From positions 186,001 through 250,000 of the forward strand of contig NZ_AQRA01000003.1 in NCBI RefSeq assembly GCF_000626715.1: a DNA stretch of 64,000 nucleotides, given 5' to 3'. Below, one piece after another: positions 35,301 to 41,401 of the stretch. The stretch's first letter is position 1. Each line of letters begins with the position of its first letter. Below the pieces are notes generated by a model. The model saw only the letters and a program-made list of their open reading frames with translations. It was not told where the DNA came from and did no database searches. The translations under genes and the position numbers were made by a program. Source of the DNA: Aquimarina atlantica (lineage in GTDB: Bacteria; Bacteroidota; Bacteroidia; Flavobacteriales; Flavobacteriaceae).

Positions 35301-37238
35301 GATACAGTTTCTTTTGCAAAATTTATGAAAAAGCATGAGGTAACATTTGCCACATTGCCACCTGCTTTTTTACAATTATTAGAAAGCGATAGCCTTCCGA
35401 CCATAAAAACCTTGGTAACAGCAGGAGAAACTATACCATTAGAAGTTGCCAGAGCCTTTTCTGATTCCTGCAAATATATAAACGCTTATGGTCCAACCGA
35501 AACCAGTATTTGTGCAACAACTTTTGAAGGAGATATTACAGGAGGTAGCGTTCCTATAGGAAAGCCGATCACGAATGCTAATGTTTACATTTTAGACGCA
35601 GATATGAATTTGATGCCTGTTGGTGTTCCTGGTGAATTATGTGTAGGAGGACCAGGATTGGCCAGAGGATATCTTAATCGTGAAGAATTAACAAATGAAA
35701 AGTTTGTGGATAATCCTTTTGCAGAAGGGGAACGATTGTATAAAACCGGGGATTTAGCTCGATGGTTAGCAGATGGTAATATTGAGTTTATGGGAAGAAA
35801 AGATGATCAGGTAAAAATTAGAGGATATCGTATAGAATTAAGTGAGATCGAAAGAGTACTTCTAGAAAAAGAAGAGATCCAGCATTGTTGCGTAGTAGTA
35901 AGAGGTAGTACAATCGATACCAGGAGTTTAATAGGCTATGTCGTTGCACAAGAAAACTATGATACTAGAGATATCAATGATTATTTGAAAGAAAGACTTC
36001 CAGAATATATGATACCGGGGGTATGGGTTTCTATGGATGTATTGCCGATGAACAGAAATGGTAAAATCGATAAAAAAGCTTTACCAAGTCCAGAAGTTTC
36101 TGATATATCTAAAGCAGAATATGTGGCACCACGAAACGATACAGAAGTGAAATTAGTTGCTCTATGGGAAGAGTTATTAAGTATAGAAAGAATTAGTGTA
36201 CATGATGATTTCTTTGCTTTAGGAGGCCATTCTATCCTGGCAATACAATTAATATCTCGCATTAATTTGTTATTAAATACATCGCTTAGCGTTTCTGTTA
36301 TATTCGAGAATCCTACCATTTCAAAATTCGTTCAGAAGATGTCTTCTACAGACTTTTTTACGTATAAGGTCATGGTAACCTTACAAGGAAATGGAAGTAA
36401 AAAACCAATATTTTTTGCCCCTCCGGCTGCAGGTACTGTAGGTTCTTATTTACAATTATCCAAAGCACTAGGAGATGATCAACCAGTGTATGCGTTTCAA
36501 TGCCCGGGATTAGACGGAAAATCAAAAACATCTGAATCTGTAGAAACCATGGCAGAAACGTTTATTACAGCAATGCAAGAAGTAGATCCTTCTGGCCCAT
36601 ATCGATTAGGTGGGTATTCTTTTGGAGGAGCCGTAGCACTCGAAATGGCATTACAATTAAGAAATAAAGGATTTGAGGTTGAAGAATTATTGATGATTGA
36701 TGCTAAAATTCATGAAGTAAGTGATGAGATATATGAACAAATAGATGAAGCACAAAGATTCCGCGAATTACTTTACGAAGAAGTAGATGAGTTAAGAGAG
36801 ATCTTCGATTCTGAGTTAACCAGATCAAAATTAGCACTCGAAGGTAAATCTATACCCGAGCAGATCAATGTAATTTGTGAACTGGCCAGTGGCTCAGAAT
36901 TTTCTGTAAGCGATGATGATATTAAAGGGCAATTAGAAGTTCTTTACAGTAATTCGACCTATAGATATATACCGAATCTCGATCAAAAACTGGATACTCA
37001 AATCACATTATTTAGAGCAATGTATGTTCCAAAAATATTGGAAAATTCAGAAATGGAAATGATAAATAATGATGCAACAGAATTTGATTATGGATTACAG
37101 CAATATACCAGTAAGAAGGTCGTAATACATGCTATACCAGCTGTACATACTACCATACTAGAAGAAACGCATGCAAAAGAAATTTCAGAGTTTCTTAAAG
37201 TCGATAACATGATAGAAGTAGCTGATCAAATGATATAA
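20379..37238 (+). CDS. Lipopeptide NRPS 2: docking domain, five modules, thioesterase
   Basis: Second synthetase, 5619 residues. Residues 1-60 match the TubC N-terminal docking fold (VLNILKEANKNNIKL). Then C7 (76-505), A7 (520-1013), PCP7, C8 (1113-1546), A8 (1561-2058), PCP8, dual C/E9 (2158-2618), A9 (2638-3143), PCP9, C10 (3243-3674), A10 (3688-4191), PCP10, C11 (4291-4728), A11 (4741-5238), PCP11 (5251-5319) and a thioesterase (5338-5619, GYSFGG with Ser5414; VHTTIL holds the likely catalytic His). Hand-read codes: A7 DAWTIAAIC (Phe, exact), A8 DGYVLGVVY (Ile-like; positions 239 and 278 differ), A9 DVGEIGSID (Orn, exact; Dab possible), A10 DLTKIGEVG (Asn), A11 DAWTVAAIC (aromatic). C/E9 carries HHLMSDQSNGD and HHVIIDH, so residue 8 should be D-configured. 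The terminal TE releases or cyclises the chain; Thr2, Ser4 or a beta-hydroxyl could be the nucleophile. The whole gene was read in one frame without breaks. Confidence 0.97.
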   Translation: MKREVLNILKEANKNNIKLVVNKGALTVKSTDPIDADLLQKIKDNKESIIQYIERYQGEKKGNALKIKPYNRDAINKIPLSFSQERLWFLDQLQDSQVYHIPVVLKLQGVLDLDILESSLKTIIARHEILRTVIYSEEGIGYQNVILEDHWTLEKNMIDGGKNIEEEIASFIELPFDLSKDYKFRAVVYDLGENLYVFVGVFHHIASDGWSEGVFINEFIELYSALQENRTPVLPELSLQYADYAVWQRSSIVNKTIEEELSYWEEKLKDVTPLSLPTDYLRPSIQSYEGASITTTLNVDLCRSLQDFCQKEQVTLFMTLLSGLKVVLSRYSGQDDICIGTPIANRTQSELEDMIGFFVNTLALRSDLTGNPSFEEVVSRVKETTLNAYDHQLVSFERVVDRVVSTRDMSMSPLFQVLFVLQNTPEQTDLSLEEIAISTYDYQETTAQYDITFNVIEHDSDISLQVEYCTALFDSATIERLLCHYEELLQKVVKDSKIPVNSISLLGVEERETLLHSFNDTKVAYPSEQTLITLFESQVEKHPEREAVFFEGKSLTYRELDERSNQLARYLLNQKIEPEELIGICLERSIEMIVGILGILKAGAAYVPIDPNYPLSRIEYMLDDAAIDMVMTTSDIVSVFGEREKLNTILLDGHWKIIEQLDVSAIPEQSNPEHLAYVIYTSGSTGLPKGVMIEHRSIVNTICSQVEAFSITKEDRCLQFASSSFDASVWETFISLLGGASLYIATEESKSDVTSFGQFIKEHSITVATLPPAFLQILPVDALSNVRTLITAGEAISVDLAKAFSEGRTYINAYGPTESSICATTFSGIIENRVPIGVPISNTEVYILNSELDLLPIGVVGELCISGSGLARGYLNREDLTEEKFIAHPFKSGERLYKTGDLARWLSDGTIEFIGRKDTQVKIRGYRIELGEIESVLSDLSIVQSCCVLAQDDANGSKRLVGYVVVEGTLEKDELEWELHLRLPDYMVPQLWVELDEMPLTSNGKIDRNGLPSLDVSQLSLQEYVAPRTEIETQLSVIWQDLLGVDKIGVYDNFFELGGHSLLATRLVAMIRKELSVEVAIRDIFSHSTISGLGHHLSDASENTVLPSIIPQDKPEHIPLSFSQERLWFIDKLEGSIAYHIPAVLRLEGELDIAILEASLRSIVFRHEVLRTVFYEEDGVGYQKVIESDDWVLHRELVADMTSIDDKIAAFVEDSFDLSKDYMFRACVYDLGGSTYVLAGVFHHIASDGWSQGILIREFLETYKAIKAGGSRTLPELPLQYTDYSIWQRKYIEGDILEDQLSYWEDKLGGVTPLSLPTDYARPSIQSYEGSSVSLTLDADLSSMLSELCTEEGTTLYMVLLSAFKVLLSRYSGQEDICVGTPIANRTQSELEDMIGFFVNTLALRSDLGGNLSFKEVLHSVKETALAAYDHQLAPFEEVVDRVIDTRDMSMSPLFQVMFTLQNTPEVKDSDLDDIRTSPYNLEETTSQFDLTLTAIEEAGGISLSITYCTALFTQGSMERMLAHYKELLSSLVKDVTLPIHSLSMMTNQEREELLYGFNDTIVAYPEDKSIIDLFKQQVEKTPDAIAIVDEDVKITYKELDERSNQLAHYLLSEGVQEKSRLGLLYERGMDMVISMIGVLKSGATYVPLDTSLPPNRLDFILKDAEINYIIHSDSSLLTELSSDEYTFLNVQKSLEHSIDVYNSNRSIVSDTYIMYTSGTTGTPKGIVISDENVITLINDKESSIAIHPSDRVLQWSNYAFDGSTYEIFGSLLNGASLYLIPGSIASDVDALTQVISKNQLSVVFITTALFNSFADYDLSRLSSLRILLFGGEKVSVSPTRKIASALGQERLLHVYGPTETTVYATCYPICDIPDNAGTIPIGGPLTNTSLYVLDTNIELAPMGVVGELCIGGAGLAKGYLNRHELTAEKFVVHPFKPGERLYRTGDLARWLPGGNIEFIGRKDNQVKIRGYRIELEEIESVLSSVEGIQSCCVLAQEDANGSKRLVGYVVVEGQLIKEELQQKLHSGLPEYMVPQLWVELEEIPLTSNGKINKKKLPVPDLSLLSSKEYIAPRNEMEEQLALIWKDLLGIDKIGVYDNFFELGGHSLLVVKLISRLKDQELQVGVRDIFANPTIGTLALRLGVAAPSYEIPANGITTDCEKITPDMVPLLDFRQEELDMVVDHIEEGVANIQDMYPLSPLQEGMYFHHLMSDQSNGDPYILFNLLSFDSLDKRSQFIEALRYVITRHDVLRTCILSEGLPHAVQVVLREVKLQVSKLSFSSSQNVKEELESIIDSGKHWMDLSKGPLLQLQTADDTSSGRFFLLFKQHHVIIDHVGLEKIIEEIEMYLSGDTVNFTQPVLYRDFIAHVLHQQATNDSESYFRSRLGDITEPTFPFGLSDTLGDGSDIQEASKMLSSGISAQIRLLSRKLKISPAVIFHAAWGIVIGRCSNKEYAVFGTLFSGRLQGSLGADQSLGLFINTLPVILHLDHSVSEYLDHVKQELQGLMPYEQTPLSNIQHWSGVSNDTPLFSALLNYRHSEPQSISDNVGIDLGITLQVDKERTNYPFDLSIDDYGVDFGLTACIDGIEPDRVIAYMETALIKLLEEIECPNNVEVSSLSILAAEELQVLNSFNVTDIGNLQDKTILDIFETQAQQTPDAVAVVYQNEKITYRELNEKSNQLAHYISNQNISESALIGVCVSRSIEMIVGVLGVLKSGNAYVPIDPEYPLTRISYIIEDAKLDLIISTTSDIKQLDVNEEVKCILFDRDHELITKEITTTPGIKLTPEHMAYVIYTSGTTGKPKGVAITHLGLYNVSLSWQKEYDLDENTRLLQIASFSFDVFTGDLCRSLLFGGQMIICPGAIRFDLRELYKLMASHKINIMEVTPSLGIPLMDHIYDNELDFEWLKLFILGSDVCTSVNFCRLESRFGKQVRIINSYGVTEATIDSSYYEAEDLNSLDSLTNVPIGKPMGNTHFYILDAFRNVLPIGVIGELYIAGPGLAKGYLHKEEQTKEKFVSNPFVEDTLMYRTGDLARWLPDGNVEFIGRGDTQVKIRGYRIELGEIENVLASYEAVINCCVLAKTDTHGNNRLVSYVVLKESLDKQAVEEYLKESIPEYMIPRIWVELEKMPLTPNGKIDKKSLPDPDNLELSTQEYTAPGNELEEQLVDIWQKLLGIERIGVYDNFFELGGHSLLVTRLVSIIRKELNIEVSIRDIFEYTNIHELALHLKQQSVGVLLPEIVVQQRPERIPLSFSQERLWFLDQLEGSVAYHIPIVLRLSGSLDIDILETCFRTIVSRHEVLRTMIHSEEGIGYQEIVDSDAWKLDRNMDQSDVSLEDSIASYLTIPFDLSKDYKFRACIYDLGSDRYVLAGVFHHIASDAWSEDILVAEFAELYSAYQENRTVALPELLLQYSDYAIWQRNYIEGEILENQLSYWEEKLQGVTPLGLPTDYARPSVQSTEGATFNFELDKKLSDSVTELCQEEGVTLFMVMLSAFKVLLYKYSGQSDICVGTPIANRTQSELENMIGFFVNTLALRSNLKDTAGFNELLQEVKSTTLEGYDHQLAPFEKVVDRVVKTRDMSMNPLFQVLFTLQNISAETDLVMHGVTMSPFEYEGNTSQFDLTINITEEVTGISFNVEYCTALFKKETVERMLMHYQELLHNIVANPSEKIGSLSMLRKEEKSQLVDAFNATDVSYDQNKTIVSLFEEQANKTPDAVALIFKDKQLTYKELNEQSNRLAYHLRDTYSLKADDIVGILLDRSDWAVISILGILKAGAAYVPIDTSYPTSRKSYIVEDSTPKVLITDSEHLFDSIEFNVSIFSIDVELEELLGDAELLTNPSFISSPKDLAYIIYTSGSTGKPKGVMIEHRNITNYVLYGLSAYQLETGSHNFPLFTSLAFDLTQTSIFLSLLTGGTLFVYEKEAIESLPLILKTKEITSIKLTPSHLSFLEDTEHAHLKRIIIGGEALKGSHIDLLGPLDNSVKVFNEYGPTEATVGCSVIEVSTYDTSLSSVPIGKPIDNTQIYILDDQQQLLPVGVMGELCVGGNGLARGYLNKEELTQEKFISNPFVEGERLYRTGDLAKWLPDGNIEFIGRKDDQIKIRGYRIELGEIENVLSQEIDILECCVLSKPDAEGNHRLIGYVISENDFDKDRLQSSLLQKLPGYMVPGLWVVLETMPLTSNGKIDKKALPDPELIDIAAANYIEPQEEMEIQLAAIWKELLEVERVGIQDDFFSLGGHSLLATRLVSMIRKKLNIEIAIIDVFEYPILSDLSKYVDSQSRGRSILPEIVARENNAKIPLSFSQERLWFLDQLQGSVEYHIPFTLRFTGDLNTSILENAIQEVISRHEVLRSVIEAEEGIGYQKIRPATDWSMDLVQVENEEMILEKLESFIDTPFDMAVDYMFRACLYQLDENDYVFCGVLHHIASDGWSQGILINEFTHIYSALQKGQSFILPELPIQYADYAIWQREYIEGEILEQQLSFWETRLQGVPPLLLPTDYDRPSVQSVEGASVNFELDAKTTETIKEFCNEEGVTLFMFLLSVFKVLLYKYSGQDDICIGTPIANRTQAELEGLIGFFINTLVLRSDLSDNPEFRELLQQIKSTTLEGYDNQLVPFERVVDRVVKTRDMSIPPLFQVKFMLENTPESEDLHLENLEINSYEYDAEFSPLDISLNAVESGDGLYFNFEYSIALFAKETVQRMALHYKELIQHILVSPSSNIGSLTMLSNEESSILLDVFSRSNTTSVSYGEDSTLVSLFEKQAAETPEAIAVVFEDRKLTYKTLNEKSNRLARHLRENYELNSGDLVGIQLNRSDWSVISMLGAMKAGAAYVPIDVEYPASRKAFIIKDTQLKVLIITSEKLFDSIELNVPVFSIDIELDDLSQEKAYLQNPDYSVTPGDLAYLIYTSGSTGQPKGVMIEHRGIVNTICSQVDAFSITANDRCLQFANPFFDASVWEIYITLLGGASLHIPSEEEKADTVSFAKFMKKHEVTFATLPPAFLQLLESDSLPTIKTLVTAGETIPLEVARAFSDSCKYINAYGPTETSICATTFEGDITGGSVPIGKPITNANVYILDADMNLMPVGVPGELCVGGPGLARGYLNREELTNEKFVDNPFAEGERLYKTGDLARWLADGNIEFMGRKDDQVKIRGYRIELSEIERVLLEKEEIQHCCVVVRGSTIDTRSLIGYVVAQENYDTRDINDYLKERLPEYMIPGVWVSMDVLPMNRNGKIDKKALPSPEVSDISKAEYVAPRNDTEVKLVALWEELLSIERISVHDDFFALGGHSILAIQLISRINLLLNTSLSVSVIFENPTISKFVQKMSSTDFFTYKVMVTLQGNGSKKPIFFAPPAAGTVGSYLQLSKALGDDQPVYAFQCPGLDGKSKTSESVETMAETFITAMQEVDPSGPYRLGGYSFGGAVALEMALQLRNKGFEVEELLMIDAKIHEVSDEIYEQIDEAQRFRELLYEEVDELREIFDSELTRSKLALEGKSIPEQINVICELASGSEFSVSDDDIKGQLEVLYSNSTYRYIPNLDQKLDTQITLFRAMYVPKILENSEMEMINNDATEFDYGLQQYTSKKVVIHAIPAVHTTILEETHAKEISEFLKVDNMIEVADQMI
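22886..24071 (+). repeat. Subdomain duplication, copy 2 (A7 C-terminal part-PCP7-C8 start)
   Basis: Partner of 9575-10760 in the other synthetase gene. Because the identical stretch starts right after the substrate pocket, the two A domains share their C-terminal part while recognising different amino acids. This is a direct repeat spanning two genes, so recombination between copies would fuse the synthetases in frame. Confidence 0.88.
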
Positions 37239-37288
37239 TTTTTAACCTTCCATATCCAGCAAAACTTACCAATAGTAGTAGATAACTA

Positions 37289-38620
37289 ATGAAGAAATAC
37301 TTTTTATACGTAGGCCTGATAATGATTTCATTATTAGGTACCGATTTAACCGATTTTGCCTTAAGTATTTGGGTGTTAAAACAACCAGAAGGAACAATTA
37401 CTTCATATACTATGATATGGTTTTTTGAAGCGGCTCCTGCTGTTCTTTTAGCACCATTTATTGGCAGTTTTGTAGATAGATGGAGTAAAAAGAAAATAAT
37501 CATTTATGGGCAGATCATAACAGGTATAGGTAGTAGTATACTGATGTCACTTTTTTATTTCGAACATTTACAACCCTGGCATATTATGATCGTATCAGGA
37601 ATAGGTTCTATAGCCAGTATGTTTGTTTTTAGTGCTTTTTATGTCGCTACAACGGCATTAGTATCAAAAGATAAACTGATAAAGGCGCAGGGAGTATCAA
37701 CTGCAATTTATGCTGCTATAAGTATTGGTGTTCCTGTGGTTTCTCCGGTATTATTCAAAATGATCGGTATGGAACGCATATTTATGATTGATATTATCAC
37801 TTTTTTGATCTCGATCCTTGCTTTTTTGATGATACGATTTGTTGTTGTTGCGAAAACAGAAGAAGAATTCAATTTTAGAAATGATTGGAAATTAGTGAAA
37901 GAATTTCTAAAAGAGCGAAAAGGATTAAGATCACTATTAGGTTTTTTCTTTATAATCGGTTTTTTAATTGGACTGATCAAAGTACTATTTACACCTCTGA
38001 TATTGGATTTTTCAAATGAGTACTATTTGGGCTTGGTATTATCTGTAGTAGGAATTGGTACTGTGATAGGAGGAGGAATAATGAGCATGAGTAAAAAGAT
38101 CGAACATCCTATTAAAACTATCTTTAATGTTAATATCCTGTTAGGTGTCATTCTTGGTTGCTTATGGATTAATGTTAACCTTTATGTTTTGGCTATTGGA
38201 GGAATGTTGGCTGTTCTTTTGTTTACCATTTCCGATATTATGAATAATGCTTTTTTTCAAGCTGTCGTTCCAACAAAAATGTTAGGAAGATTATCAGGTT
38301 TTGTTGGATTAGTCATTGGGGCTTCAGAGCCATTGTCTTATATGCTATCGGGGGCTTTTGTAGATTATCTAAGTAATGTTGTTTCTGATGTTTCTTACGA
38401 ATTTTCAAATCACTTCCCAGGAACCACTATTACAATTGCCATCATCCTCATCTTTACAATATCTGGAGTAATGCTAATGATTGTTTCCTATTTGTTTCAA
38501 AGAAATAAGGGGATAAAAAACCTGGATGCTTTATACCAGGAAAAACTTAAGAAAGAATCAAAAGATCAATCAGAACATAATAAAAATACAGCACATATCA
38601 ATTCTCCTAGTATGAAATGA
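37289..38620 (+). CDS. MFS exporter of the lipopeptide locus
   Basis: A 443-residue membrane protein with about 12 hydrophobic segments and the MFS loop between segments 2 and 3 (GSFVDRWSKKK). It resembles the MFS_3/EntS-type exporters common in NRPS and siderophore clusters. It starts 50 bp after the second synthetase and is in the same direction, so it is probably cotranscribed and exports the finished peptide or gives self-resistance. The C-terminal tail of about 40 residues is hydrophilic (KKESKDQSEHNKN). The family is clear; the substrate is inferred only from position. Confidence 0.88.
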   Translation: MKKYFLYVGLIMISLLGTDLTDFALSIWVLKQPEGTITSYTMIWFFEAAPAVLLAPFIGSFVDRWSKKKIIIYGQIITGIGSSILMSLFYFEHLQPWHIMIVSGIGSIASMFVFSAFYVATTALVSKDKLIKAQGVSTAIYAAISIGVPVVSPVLFKMIGMERIFMIDIITFLISILAFLMIRFVVVAKTEEEFNFRNDWKLVKEFLKERKGLRSLLGFFFIIGFLIGLIKVLFTPLILDFSNEYYLGLVLSVVGIGTVIGGGIMSMSKKIEHPIKTIFNVNILLGVILGCLWINVNLYVLAIGGMLAVLLFTISDIMNNAFFQAVVPTKMLGRLSGFVGLVIGASEPLSYMLSGAFVDYLSNVVSDVSYEFSNHFPGTTITIAIILIFTISGVMLMIVSYLFQRNKGIKNLDALYQEKLKKESKDQSEHNKNTAHINSPSMK

Positions 38621-38657
38621 TGCTTTATCATAAACTTTTAAAATCAGTAATAATTCA

Positions 38658-39572
38658 ATGAACGAATTTCAAGTAATACAGGAAAAACAAATTCTTGAAC
38701 ATATACCTATTCGAAATGGTATAACCAGGAAAGAATTTTACAAGGATTTTGTAAACAAAGGACAACCAGTAGTTATTAGAGGAATGACTACAGGTTGGAA
38801 TGCTTTAGAGTGGGATGTAGATTATTTCAAAGCTAAAGAAACCGGAGTTAAAATTCCTATTAAAGTAGGTAAAGTGAGCGAAGGTAGACGAGAAATGATG
38901 CTGATTAGTCAATATGTCGAACTGTTGGATACATACGAAAAAAACGTAAAACTTGGGTTAGATGCTGACCCGGTGGGATACTTACATGATATTCCCTTTT
39001 TTTATATGTTTCCAGAGTATTTGGCAGATATATTACCTTTTCCAAAAGAATTGTTGCCCGAGTGGTATTGGCCAAAATGGCAAAACTATATTCAATTCTT
39101 CATGGGAGCGACAGGAAGCCTTACCCCATTACATTTTGATACGCTTTTAACTCATAATTTGTTTTTTCAGGTTGTAGGTAGAAAGCAATTCATCTTGATT
39201 GATGGGGCCCAAAAAGACCAGTGTTACATAAAAGGATGGAGATGGTCCAAATTTGATCCCAAAAATCCGGATTATGAAAAGTTTCCTAAAGCCAAAGATC
39301 TAAATATAAAAGAAGCGATTTTAGAACCTGGGGATATTTTGTATATGCCTTCAGGAATGTTGCATCAAGTCCATGGGTTAAGTCAATCAATTTCTTTCAA
39401 TATAGATTGGCATACCTCTAGAAGTGCTAAAAAAGGAGTGGGAACTTTATGGAAAGGAGCTCCTCTTAAAAATGTATACTATAATGCATTGGTGTATGCA
39501 GGATTACAACTCAAAGTTCCCGAAAAAAGCATATTTCCATTATATAAGTCATACCTAAATTATATCAGTTAA
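38658..39572 (+). CDS. JmjC/cupin_8 Fe(II)/2-oxoglutarate hydroxylase
   Basis: A 304-residue cupin_8 (JmjC-like) dioxygenase. The iron facial triad is visible as His159 and Asp161 in LHFDT and His236 in PSGMLHQVHGL; Lys176 in GRKQF is the likely 2-oxoglutarate contact. N-terminal text such as QPVVIRGMTTGWNAL is typical of cupin_8 proteins. Enzymes of this type hydroxylate amino-acid side chains, free, protein-bound or carrier-bound. It starts 37 bp after the MFS gene and 17 bp separate its end from the diiron hydroxylase gene, so it most likely tailors the NRPS product. Which residue it acts on cannot be read from sequence. Confidence 0.88.
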   Translation: MNEFQVIQEKQILEHIPIRNGITRKEFYKDFVNKGQPVVIRGMTTGWNALEWDVDYFKAKETGVKIPIKVGKVSEGRREMMLISQYVELLDTYEKNVKLGLDADPVGYLHDIPFFYMFPEYLADILPFPKELLPEWYWPKWQNYIQFFMGATGSLTPLHFDTLLTHNLFFQVVGRKQFILIDGAQKDQCYIKGWRWSKFDPKNPDYEKFPKAKDLNIKEAILEPGDILYMPSGMLHQVHGLSQSISFNIDWHTSRSAKKGVGTLWKGAPLKNVYYNALVYAGLQLKVPEKSIFPLYKSYLNYIS

Positions 39573-39589
39573 TATTTAATATAAAAGAA

Positions 39590-41218
39590 ATGAGTACAAA
39601 AGTATATCTTAAACCTAATGTTGTTATTGAACCCTTATTTGATAATTGGTATGCCTGGAGTCATTTGATTTCTCCTGCTACAGGAGCAATGAATGTAGTA
39701 GGGCGACATTTAAAAATAATGAGCTCTTATATACAGGCCCCTGCTGCACATGCAGCAGCAGTTAAAAACCCAAAGATGCTGGGAGGACCTTTTATTGATT
39801 ATGGAGGAAAGCGTGTTGATGAAATAAAAAACCTTAAAGAAGAAACTTTACAAAAACAAAAAGATTTGATTGCATTTAATGATGCCGTTAAAGAATTAGA
39901 TGCATTGTTAAAAAGTAAAGCCAAAGGTTTTTCGTTAGAGCCACTATATGATGAGGTGCCAGAAATATTACAAGGATATGTCGAGTTAATTTATGATTTG
40001 AATAACCAACCTTCTTTTAGGTTTTTTGAATCTCTGTTATATAAGAGTAAATTTTATAATCCGGATTCACAAAGTATTTTACTGTGGATCACAGAGAATG
40101 ATGAACGCCCTTTCGTATTAAGTACACCTCGATTACCCGATAGTAATCAAGTGCATTTGGATATTCCTTTTGATCATAAAGGCTTGGATAAACTAAGCAG
40201 AATGAAACGAATACCAGGTTCTGTAAGTGAAGTAAAAGAACTATTGGGGATATCAAAAGAACAGGAAGAAGTATTTGATACTTTTTTTACAACAGAACCT
40301 CCTAAAGAATACAATCAATATACCGGTGATAAGGTGCGTATGCGTTATTTTGGTCATGCAAGTATACTTGTTGAGACAAAAGATATTTCTATTATGTTGG
40401 ATCCTGTAATAAGCTATTATGGGTATCATCAAGATGTTTCGCGCTTTTCTGATATGGATCTACCCGAAGTAATTGATTATGTTTTGATTACTCATAATCA
40501 TCAGGATCATATATTATTTGAAACCTTGATCCCGTTGCGTCATAAAATCAAAAATATTGTAGTTCCCAGATCTTCAAATGGTAGTTTACAAGATCCAAGC
40601 TTAAAACTAATGTTACAAGCCATTGGTTTTGAAAATGTCATTGAAATTGACGAAATGGAAGCTATTAACTTTAGTGACTGTACTATCACAGGAGTACCTT
40701 TTATTGGGGAACACTCAGATTTAAATATACAATGTAAAATATGTCATCATGTGGCTGTAGGAGATTTTAAAATGCTTTTTGTTGCAGACTCTTGTAATGT
40801 AGCAGCAAAGTTATATGAACATGTACAGGCAGAGCTAGGAGATGTTGATGTGTTATTTTTAGGAATGGAGTGTGACGGAGCGCCTTTGTCCTGGCTATAT
40901 GGGCCATTGTTAACAGAAACGATAGATAGGGATAAGGATTTTTCTAGAAGATTGGCCGGATCAAATTTTGAAAGAGGAAAAGCACTTGTTGAAGCATTTA
41001 GCCCAAAAGAAGTATATGTATATGCTATGGGGCAGGAACCATGGCTGGAATTCATAAGTAGTATCAAATACACAGATGAGTCTAACCCTATTATTCAATC
41101 TGATAAATTAGTTAAGTATTGTATGGATGGAAATATAATATCCGAGCGATTATTTGGCGAAAAGGAAATTTTGTACAACAAGACACAGGAATCTAAAAAG
41201 GTTTTAGAATCTGTATAA
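39590..41218 (+). CDS. CmlA-type diiron NRPS beta-hydroxylase
   Basis: 542 residues: an N-terminal alpha/beta region unlike ordinary hydrolases (1-245), then a metallo-beta-lactamase fold (250-510). The metal ligands appear as His302, His304, Asp306 and His307 (THNHQDH), Glu374 (GEHSDL) and Asp400 (VADSC). Spacing and identity match the CmlA diiron set; each lies three positions below the CmlA numbering as I remember it. The length also fits CmlA (about 530). CmlA-type enzymes beta-hydroxylate an amino acid while it is bound to a carrier protein. The likely target here is one of the PCP-bound residues (Phe, Asn, Leu or a basic residue). It is the second hydroxylase of a different mechanism in the cluster. 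Confidence 0.9.
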   Translation: MSTKVYLKPNVVIEPLFDNWYAWSHLISPATGAMNVVGRHLKIMSSYIQAPAAHAAAVKNPKMLGGPFIDYGGKRVDEIKNLKEETLQKQKDLIAFNDAVKELDALLKSKAKGFSLEPLYDEVPEILQGYVELIYDLNNQPSFRFFESLLYKSKFYNPDSQSILLWITENDERPFVLSTPRLPDSNQVHLDIPFDHKGLDKLSRMKRIPGSVSEVKELLGISKEQEEVFDTFFTTEPPKEYNQYTGDKVRMRYFGHASILVETKDISIMLDPVISYYGYHQDVSRFSDMDLPEVIDYVLITHNHQDHILFETLIPLRHKIKNIVVPRSSNGSLQDPSLKLMLQAIGFENVIEIDEMEAINFSDCTITGVPFIGEHSDLNIQCKICHHVAVGDFKMLFVADSCNVAAKLYEHVQAELGDVDVLFLGMECDGAPLSWLYGPLLTETIDRDKDFSRRLAGSNFERGKALVEAFSPKEVYVYAMGQEPWLEFISSIKYTDESNPIIQSDKLVKYCMDGNIISERLFGEKEILYNKTQESKKVLESV

Positions 41219-41352
41219 AAGAAGGTACAATAACTGTAAAAAAAAAAAAAGCCTTTGCTATAATTTTTCTGTCATCGTTTTTGATGAAATGATTAGAGTG
41301 TAGAACATACTTTATTTGGTTATTCTATGTACAGAAAAACATCGCTTTTTAT

Positions 41353-41386
41353 AGGCTAATCGGTAAATAAATCGATTAGCCTTTTT
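41353..41386 (+). terminator. Intrinsic terminator ahead of the type II thioesterase gene
   Basis: Perfect 10-bp stem AGGCTAATCG / CGATTAGCCT (41353-41362 and 41373-41382) with a 10-nt loop, followed by TTTT. It sits only 15 bp before the next start codon, in the middle of a co-directional gene series. It would limit read-through from the NRPS/tailoring genes unless overridden. A near-match promoter (TTTATTTG, about 41311-41318) may lie upstream of it. Confidence 0.65.
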
Positions 41387-41401
41387 AAAAAATTGAAAAA
41401 A

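Noticed and set aside
239..36319. Many 60-127 aa minus-strand frames inside the two synthetase genes, and a few plus-strand ones (1078, 35125)
   Set aside because: They are shadows of strongly conserved NRPS coding sequence; they repeat wherever the same domain motif repeats and show no family features.
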